Shown one piece after another: positions 57,699-64,000 of a DNA stretch of 64,000 nucleotides. Below the pieces are notes generated by a model, which was not told the DNA's origin, did no database searches, and worked only from the letters and a program-made list of their open reading frames with translations. Location of the stretch: assembly GCA_040437565.1 (NCBI GenBank), contig JBDOQK010000046.1, positions 1-64,000 of the forward strand. The letters are read 5' to 3'. The stretch comes from Albugo candida. Taxonomy: Eukaryota; Oomycota; Peronosporomycetes; Albuginales. A program made the translations under genes and the position numbers. Numbering within the stretch: the first letter of the stretch is position 1; each line of letters begins with the position of its first letter.

Positions 57699-58638
57699 AT
57701 GCTGTCTCACATCACCACACGCACGAGCGAAAAGCGATTTGCCACCAGAATAATCCGATTTATCGATGAAAATGGCCATATTTGTAGTGGGCAAGCACCT
57801 CCGCCCAACACCGCTACTCTTTGCAAAGGAACTGTGGTGGAACTGATTGGCAACGATACTTCTTCTCGAGAGCAAATTCTAACTGGGAAAACTGCAGTGA
57901 TAAAAAAACTGCTTATGCCGATCGTTCCTTCTCAAATCATAGGAATTGGTTTGAATTATCGAAAGCACGCTCAAGAAACCAATAAACCTGAACCCATGCA
58001 TCCTGTCGTATTCATGAAAGCTTTAAATTCATTAGAAGACCCCGAACAGCCCATCCGAATTCCTCGAATTGCAAGCAATCCACCAGAGGTGGATTATGAA
58101 TGCGAACTCGCAGTTCTATTGAACAAAGATTGTAGAAATGTATCGAAAAGTGAAGCCTTATCATTTGTTGCTGGTTACACATGTGCGAATGACGTTTCTG
58201 CACGTCGTTGGCAAGGTGCAAAGGGTGGGAGCCAGTGGATTCGAGCCAAAAGTTTTGATACTTTTTGCCCAATTGGTCCAGTCCTTGTGACTCCGCGCGA
58301 AATTCCGGATCCACAAAAGCTACGGCTCAGCACTCGTGTGAATGGCGAACTTTTGCAGCAATCCAGTACCAGCGACATGATATTCGATGTCGCAGAGCTG
58401 ATAAGTCAACTTTCACAAGACACCACCTTGATCAAAAACACCTTGATTCTCACTGGAACACCAGAGGCATGATTTGTTATACTTGATCGCTAACGATTCT
58501 GACTATTCGCTACTACTGCAGGGCGTAGGATTTGCTATGAATCCACCGAGATTTCTGAAACCAGGAGACTCTGTGCACGTTGAGATCGAAAATATCGGCA
58601 TCCTTAAAAATCCTGTAACGGCAGCTGCAGCATTATAG
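57699..58638 (+). CDS. Fumarylacetoacetate hydrolase-family enzyme (FAHD1-like acylpyruvase)
   Basis: Two exons, 57699-58466 and 58522-58638, 294 residues. The intron has the rare GC donor (CCAGAG then GCATGA) and a normal acceptor CTGCAG, joining TGTPE to GVGF as expected. FAH-fold motifs: IIGIGLNYRKHAQE, PVVFMKAL, and the metal-binding EVDYECELAVL (Glu residues at about 58087-58116). NDVSARRWQ, SFDTFCPIGPVL, and LTGTPEGVG then PGDSVHVEIE complete the set. The length fits FAHD1 with an N-terminal extension. Members hydrolyse acylpyruvates or decarboxylate oxaloacetate (family knowledge). Two broken copies lie at 12915-13420 and 63440-64000. Confidence 0.9.
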
Positions 58639-59040
58639 ATATTCATCAATAAATGATTTATGGATTGAGATAATGCCTCCAATCCCATTTAGTCATGTTC
58701 GATCACAAGGCGTCCTATTCTGCATATGTTATGCACGAAGAAATTCAACATCAGCTTGGGCTTTCAGATGACCAAGATGATGACATATATATATATGATG
58801 TCTAGATGCCGACGAGCTTAGAGTAAATCTTGGTCTTCAAGTTTGCTTCTAAATTATCGATTGGTCGACACTGGAGCTCCATAGAAAATATCTGCCACAA
58901 ATCAGTGAACAAGCCTGATTGACGTGTTCGTATAGCTGGCCAGAGTGTTACCCTTCCCTTTCAGTCTTGATGCATTACATAGCTGCTCGCTTGAGTCTCG
59001 TGTTTGACGATTGATGTTGAGTTAGGCGAGCATTTCGAAT
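58639..59040. other. Intergenic
   Basis: Spacer with a short (AT)n run near 58788. No gene seen. Confidence 0.5.
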
Positions 59041-59420
59041 ATGAAACCACTCCGACATGACTCACTTCCTACAAGGCAATGCAATGCCGAAGACTCGGCA
59101 GAAAATATCATCATCCCAGAGGTCAAGAAGACACCGCAAGAAAACGAACTGCGGCAGGCAACCTCCTTCATGCATGAATATCATTTGATGGACCCGCCAA
59201 CAATGCAGAACCGCTGGTGTTGTGCATCATACCTTCGGTCTCCAAGTTACTCATGTGTTTGGCGTTTTTGCTTTCTAGCTCTGATAATGGGTATTTATCG
59301 CATGAGCTGATGAGTCGAAGGAATACAGGATTGCTTGTTCTCTTCTGCTGTATTGGTATCATATTTAGTATTTCGTCCACCATCCTCTCAATCATCTTGT
59401 ACAACACAATTGGATGTTGA
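59041..59420 (+). CDS. Small tail-anchored membrane protein, unknown
   Basis: Two exons, 59041-59216 and 59279-59420, with a 62-base GT-AG intron in matching phase, 105 residues. The first part is hydrophilic (AENIIIPEVKKTPQENELRQ). The second ends with one strong membrane segment, TGLLVLFCCIGIIFSISSTI then LSIILYN, only a few residues from the C-terminus. This is the layout of tail-anchored proteins of the ER, Golgi or mitochondria. The part before the anchor is short and I do not recognise a SNARE motif. Confidence 0.55.
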
Positions 59421-61516
59421 CTTGAGCGCGATGATCCATTGCTTGACTTTGCTACTATTGCTATCAATTGCATAAAACAAGCAAACAGTTAGGAAGCTCG
59501 ATTTGGAACTATGAGCACCCAAGAAAGCGCGATCAAGGCATTATTGACGACATATCCTGCAGACTGTACGAACCCGCATACAACGATAACATTTACATTA
59601 TTCGCACCGGGGTAGAAATACAGGCTTTCACAAATGGAAGCACTTGGCAGCTCCAAGTCCTCTTGGTCGTAACATAAAGCACGCTCAAGCTTGAGCGATA
59701 CAATCGGAATGAAGGATATTTGACCTCATGCGTGAAGGTGCAAAAGTCATGGAAGAAGTTGACACGTACTTCTCTATACGATAAGATGGCGTACAAGCAC
59801 AAATCTCGTATGCGGAATAGGATTTCATCATACCAGGTGTCGCAGAAACGATGGTTCTGAGATCTTAAGAAAATGAGATGCTAACAGTAATATCAAAGTA
59901 CCCATACAAGCGGAACGCAACTATTGAAACAGGTGCATGTCATATCAGTGTATCATGATCGCTAGAGAAAGGTTGTGTAGTATGGTTGATCAAAGCAGAT
60001 GTGGTGAAGTAGTATTACTGATTTGCAGTGTCATAAGGTCAGTTTCGTGATGATTGAATAGAACTGAGTATTGCGCATGCTGTATGATTTCCTGAGATAA
60101 ATGTTCTCCTAAACGATTTACCTTATCGAATTATTGCAAGCGAGTCGAGTTCTACTGATCCATTATTTGCTGTGTACCCGCATAGTGGATTTTTGTAATG
60201 CTGAGAGGTACGTTGGGCCTCCATATTGCAAACATGATGCGGTGAATCGTACTGTGGTGAGTATCTGCTTGGAATCGTAAAGTTGCTGAATGGCACGGAC
60301 AAGATCATTCACCATATCAGCTGTTATGCAAGCACCCGAGTTGTCATCCGGTACATACTTCCATCTATCTTTTTTTTTGTAAGTAATAGTACCGGATGAC
60401 ACGACTGTTTCACCTCCTTGCATCTGTTCATATTTTCGTAACAAAAGCTTCGGCGAGTCCGATAATTTAACAAGTCAATTAGACATACTCTCGAAGTTGT
60501 TTCTCGTTACGCATGATTAGGCTGGCTACAATACTGGTCATTTGCGATCGTCTTTCTCAATCTTCAGTGGCTCGTTCGTACTATGCAATTCATCGTAACA
60601 CGTATACTATTCGATTTAAAGACCAAAGATCGGTGAGGTCTCGATCGCTAGTCGATGAAAATTCGAAGTTATCGGATCACGAACGATGGTGCTATCACAC
60701 ATGAATGCCGGTGGTTGGGTTTAAAGATGTGATCGAAAATTTATTTGACTGCATTGAGTAAATAAAAATGTGTGCTTATAATTGGTCGATCGCTCCTGAG
60801 AAGTTGTTTGCTCTTAAACTTTTAATTGTAGAGTATGGGTGTGGAGAAGATTTATGCGACCGATGCGATTGGCATTTATTTTAGTTTACTGTAGTAGGAA
60901 GCTAACTATGCGAAGAATTTGATTCAGCAGACCATTTGAAATAGTAACATCTCTACTTTTCAACTAGTAAGCAGTTTCGTCGGATTTCTCGAGTGTGTGT
61001 CCATGTTTGGTGCCACACGAGATCAGTTCCTTGCGGATAATTGGTAGTGACAGAAAGAGTAGGTTAACGTGACCACGCACTATCCAGCATTGGTGAACAT
61101 AATTGGCGACTGCGGCACTTTGATTTAATGCCACACGGAATTAGATGCTTCAAGGCGCTTTGATGCTGCCTTCACAATCAGAGGGCGAGCTTTTGGATAC
61201 AGAGTGAACATGAAAGCAGCGGAATAAATGCCATAGCTTGATGTAGCGGTATAGACGCAATCAAAAGACTTTCATAAAGCTCCGTTTTCGGCATTCTTGA
61301 CAAGTCATGGATCTCACCAGACATGGTACCAATAAAAGCTAGTTTTCGCATCAGTCACTTGAGGCTTGGCTCTAAATATCTAACAAAGCTTACACAGATA
61401 GCGCAGCTATGCTAAGCGACAACAATATTACTAAGTGGTGTTTCATTAATAGTTTCAATCTGATATAGATACTACGTCATGAACGCTCCGCCTAAACCAT
61501 TTTGCTCCCGTACAAG
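59421..61516. other. Gene-poor spacer
   Basis: Two kilobases with only short frames. The frame at 60513-60704 (63 residues) begins with a hydrophobic stretch but has no further support. One possible small gene at 60163-60444 is listed separately. Confidence 0.4.
60163..60444 (-). CDS. Possible small gene or gene remnant
   Basis: A 93-residue minus-strand frame with a plausible folded stretch, CITADMVNDLVRAIQQLYDS. No signal peptide and no family recognised. It may be the remnant of a larger gene, since neither end has support. Confidence 0.25.
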   Translation of the reverse strand: MLRKYEQMQGGETVVSSGTITYKKKDRWKYVPDDNSGACITADMVNDLVRAIQQLYDSKQILTTVRFTASCLQYGGPTYLSALQKSTMRVHSK

Positions 61517-62743
61517 TCAAGGTTTTCGGGGCACGGAGGTACTTTGTAAGATGCCCTGCTTGATTAATGATGTATATGAAAAATTGTCAACCTCGTTTGA
61601 ATTCGTGGTCGTTTTAAATGGTCCAAAGACCGTTCCATTCAAGGCATTAGAATAAGCTTCTTGCTGCTGCTTGGCCAGGGCTTGAAGTTTCTTTTTCGAG
61701 AGATCTAGCTTGAAGGCCATGCTCCATTCGTCAACTATTAAAGGACAGTCCTTATTCGTAGCCAAGATCTTACCGCGTCGGGCGATCTCATCACTTATTT
61801 TCTTCTCAGTATCAAACGCAGCTTCCCAGTAGAAATACGAAGACTCGGATATCAATACACGTGGCTTATCTTTGACGAATCCACACCATTCTTTGATGTC
61901 GTTCTCATCGAAACGTTTCTCCACTAAAGGGCTGATCATCACGAGACGATCGTATTTCACTTTTTGAAGACTCTCGATAACTTGAGTGTAGTACGACTTG
62001 AGCATTGTGTTGGTGGCGCCAAGCACTGATGGTTCATAAAGAAGATTGATCCCTATAAAACTCTTGTACGCAATGTACCTGTCGGCGATGATTTCAATGG
62101 TTTGGATGTTTTTTAAGAGGTAACCGCCGTCTCCCCATCTAATTGCATCGTTCGGGCAATTCGCAACCGGTTGGAAATTCTGACACCCTGGAACCCCAGC
62201 AAATGATAGGTAAACTCCAAGATCATACACCGCAGCCCATCGCATAATCCTGTGCATAAAGGGTTCAGGGGAAATGAAATTTTCATCCGGCTCTACCAAC
62301 CAAAATCCAAACTTGATTTTTACTGCGTTGAAATTTTGAGCCTTTATGGCTTTGAAAGTCTCCTCCGTGATCCAATTATCCCGGAGTTCGTCCAGCAATT
62401 CAGTTGGATTATATTCGGCTGGTGGGACACTACCTTTCATTGGTGGCGCGCTGGTAGGAGGTGCTCCAGGCTCTTTTTCCATAAAGACTCTCTCATTGTA
62501 AGCAAGAGGTCTTTGGCCAAGGACTGTCGGCATTCGACAGGAGGATGGTTCATGAATTGCAGCACATGTGAATAGTACTGCATTCATCTTGACCTCCCCA
62601 TTAATTATCTTGTAAGCCATAGAGTTTCGCGATGGTTCTTTTGTAGAAGCAGTCGGATCAACTGTTGGCCAGTCATCACCATCTTGTTGAGCGTAGATGT
62701 AGCAGCTCAAAAGAGAAATGAAGAAAGGCAGATACATGATCAT
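61517..62743 (-). CDS. Secreted GH5 exo-beta-1,3-glucanase-like protein
   Basis: 408 residues from ATG 62743 on the minus strand, single exon. The signal peptide is clear: MYLPFFISLLSCYIYAQQ, after an optional upstream Met. A variable Pro/Thr region is followed by the GH5 domain: DNWITEETFKAIKAQNFNAV, IKFGFWLVEP, SFAGVPGCQN, SFIGINLLYEP and PLIVDEWSM. The acid/base Glu is kept, though the usual Asn of NEP is Tyr (YEP). The nucleophile Glu is kept in DEW. The His of the usual HGAPG motif is missing. It probably acts on beta-1,3-glucan in the cell wall, but activity is not certain. A decayed copy lies at 14588-15585. Confidence 0.85.
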   Translation of the reverse strand: MIMYLPFFISLLSCYIYAQQDGDDWPTVDPTASTKEPSRNSMAYKIINGEVKMNAVLFTCAAIHEPSSCRMPTVLGQRPLAYNERVFMEKEPGAPPTSAPPMKGSVPPAEYNPTELLDELRDNWITEETFKAIKAQNFNAVKIKFGFWLVEPDENFISPEPFMHRIMRWAAVYDLGVYLSFAGVPGCQNFQPVANCPNDAIRWGDGGYLLKNIQTIEIIADRYIAYKSFIGINLLYEPSVLGATNTMLKSYYTQVIESLQKVKYDRLVMISPLVEKRFDENDIKEWCGFVKDKPRVLISESSYFYWEAAFDTEKKISDEIARRGKILATNKDCPLIVDEWSMAFKLDLSKKKLQALAKQQQEAYSNALNGTVFGPFKTTTNSNEVDNFSYTSLIKQGILQSTSVPRKP

Positions 62744-62761
62744 GTACCGGAGAGGAATCAC

Positions 62762-63439
62762 TGAGTGCTTTGACGTAGAGAGTTAATTTTGAAATGTGTT
62801 GATCGAAAAATAATCTCTAATCACAGCCAACTGTTGCTTACCTGGCCGAAAAGTCATCCTCACTCATCAATTCATTCTTGCTTCTACCTGTACGTAATCG
62901 ATATTTCGAATGACACGTCAGCGATGACGATTTGTTTTCGTAAATCCTAACTCACACATGGCACTTTTACCGTTAGATGCGAATATGACGCAACCGTGGT
63001 GATCGCCACGTGGGTGCCACCCAGCCGCTACATATTGTATGGAAGCAATATGTGTCTTTTGAGGTATTCATGGCTCCAGCATTGTTTCGTGAAGCGTTAT
63101 TGTGAAAGCTATCGCATAAGTTGGTCCAATAGTAAGCAAACCAAGTATTTATTCTTACACGCTTAAACTTTGAATGGCTCGAAGTGTGTCTACTAGACAG
63201 TATGATCGATCGCAGGATTTACTATTTTGCTTACGAAGCTGCTGAATCACTATCAAAAGTAGCTTACAACTTGTGCAATAGGTGTACATATATTCAGAAC
63301 AACTGATGAGCATTTACGGAATTAGAATACAGCGAAGACTACTTAGTCATAGTTTAGTAAATTCATACATGTAGAATGTGCTTGACGATCTAATGTATTA
63401 TCGCAAGCACACTTATGAGACCAATAAACCAAATTAACG
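62762..63439. other. Intergenic
   Basis: Spacer between the GH5 gene (minus) and the FAH pseudogene (plus). No gene seen. Confidence 0.45.
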
Positions 63440-64000
63440 ATTCCTGTCGTTTTCCCGACAAGGCTGACTTCATTACCAGATCCAGAACAGTCCATCAAGA
63501 TTCTACGAATTGTGAAAACTTGACTAGAGGTGGTTTCTCTATGCGAATTCGCCGTGCTTTTGAGCAAAGACTGTAGAAATGTATCGAAAAGCGAAGGCTT
63601 ATCGTTTATTGTTGATTCATTGGTAAGGTGCAAAGAGTGGGAGCCAGTGGATTCGAGCCATTATGCAGAATTGGTCCAGTCCTTGTGAATCCACATGAGG
63701 TTCCGGATTCACAAAACCTACGTCTCAGCAGTCGTTTGAATGGTGAATTTTTGCAGCAATGCAGTACCATTGGCATGATTTTCGACGTCTAGAGCTGATA
63801 AGTAACTTTCATAAGACACTACCTTGCTCAAAAACTTCTTTGATTCTCACTGGAACACCTGAGGCATGAGTACTTTTTATTGATCACTAAAAATTCTGGC
63901 TATTCGTTACTACTACAGGGCGTGGGAATCCACCGATATTTCTGCAACCAGGAGATTCTGTGCATGTTGAGATCGAAAATATACACATCCATAAAGTTTT
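63440..64000 (+). pseudogene. FAH-family hydrolase pseudogene, cut by the window end
   Basis: Follows the gene at 57699-58638: KDCRNVSKSEALSF survives as AAAGACTGTAGAAATG and following bases (about 63568-63606). The GSQWIRA region (about 63638-63662), the CPIGPVL region and the NGELLQQSS region are also recognisable. Parts are deleted, including most of the VAGYTCANDVSARRWQGAK segment, and the frame is lost several times. The GC-donor intron is kept (CCTGAG then GCATGA, acceptor CTACAG at about 63919). The copy runs to the window edge. Confidence 0.85.

Noticed and set aside
60513-60704. Possible RXLR-type secreted protein
   Set aside because: The frame begins with a weak hydrophobic stretch and contains RSRSLVDE, but has no true R-x-L-R followed by EER. 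It is also only 63 residues long.

Overview
The window is nuclear DNA from a eukaryote, most likely a biotrophic oomycete. My best guess is an Albugo-like white rust, but the genus is inference. Supporting signs are: many 45-60 nt GT-AG introns with TAG/CAG acceptors; standard genetic code; secreted GH5 and GH6 glycoside hydrolases of oomycete type; a plant-type polyamine/amino-acid permease; a type II mannosyltransferase-like protein; and a DDE transposon of a family known from fungi and oomycetes. No tRNA, rRNA or CRISPR array was found.

The sequence is a scaffold with seventeen runs of exactly 100 N. At eight of them the end of the left contig is repeated at the start of the right contig, sometimes with single-base differences. 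These are unmerged contig ends, not tandem duplications. Removing the duplicate plus the Ns restores in-frame genes with canonical lengths: SMC6 (1168 aa), a SERCA pump (1046 aa) and a permease (474 aa).

Layout. 0-3.1 kb: a broken DDE transposon and a Ty1/copia fossil. 3.2-4.3 kb: a GH6 cellobiohydrolase cut by a gap. 4.3-16.3 kb: a gene-poor zone of decayed copies (GH6, FAH-family hydrolase, GH5) and an unknown decayed family present as two inverted arms. 17.2-30.3 kb: a compact housekeeping block (AMP deaminase, SMC6, a RING+CXC protein, a permease, a GT71-like glycosyltransferase). 30.3-37.6 kb: gene-poor, with a Dim1 pseudogene and a second GH6 pseudogene. 37.6-48.9 kb: a long inverted repeat whose arms each carry a DIM1 (U5 snRNP) gene. 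It encloses a smaller nested inverted repeat, a GH5 protein that has lost both catalytic glutamates, a CDT2-like WD40 protein and a small secreted protein. 49-59.4 kb: a second compact block (SERCA Ca2+-ATPase, three unknown proteins, eIF3f, an FAH-family hydrolase, a tail-anchored protein). 59.4-64 kb: sparse, with a secreted GH5 and a truncated FAH pseudogene.

Theme. Four gene families of the window (GH5, GH6, FAH hydrolase, DIM1) each occur as one or two good copies plus one or two fossils in the same 64 kb. The head-to-head FAH/GH5 arrangement is found twice in opposite orientation (12.9-15.6 kb and 61.5-64 kb), which points to local inverted segmental duplication followed by decay. Cell-cycle and genome-maintenance genes (SMC6, CDT2) are present, but nothing suggests a functional cluster.
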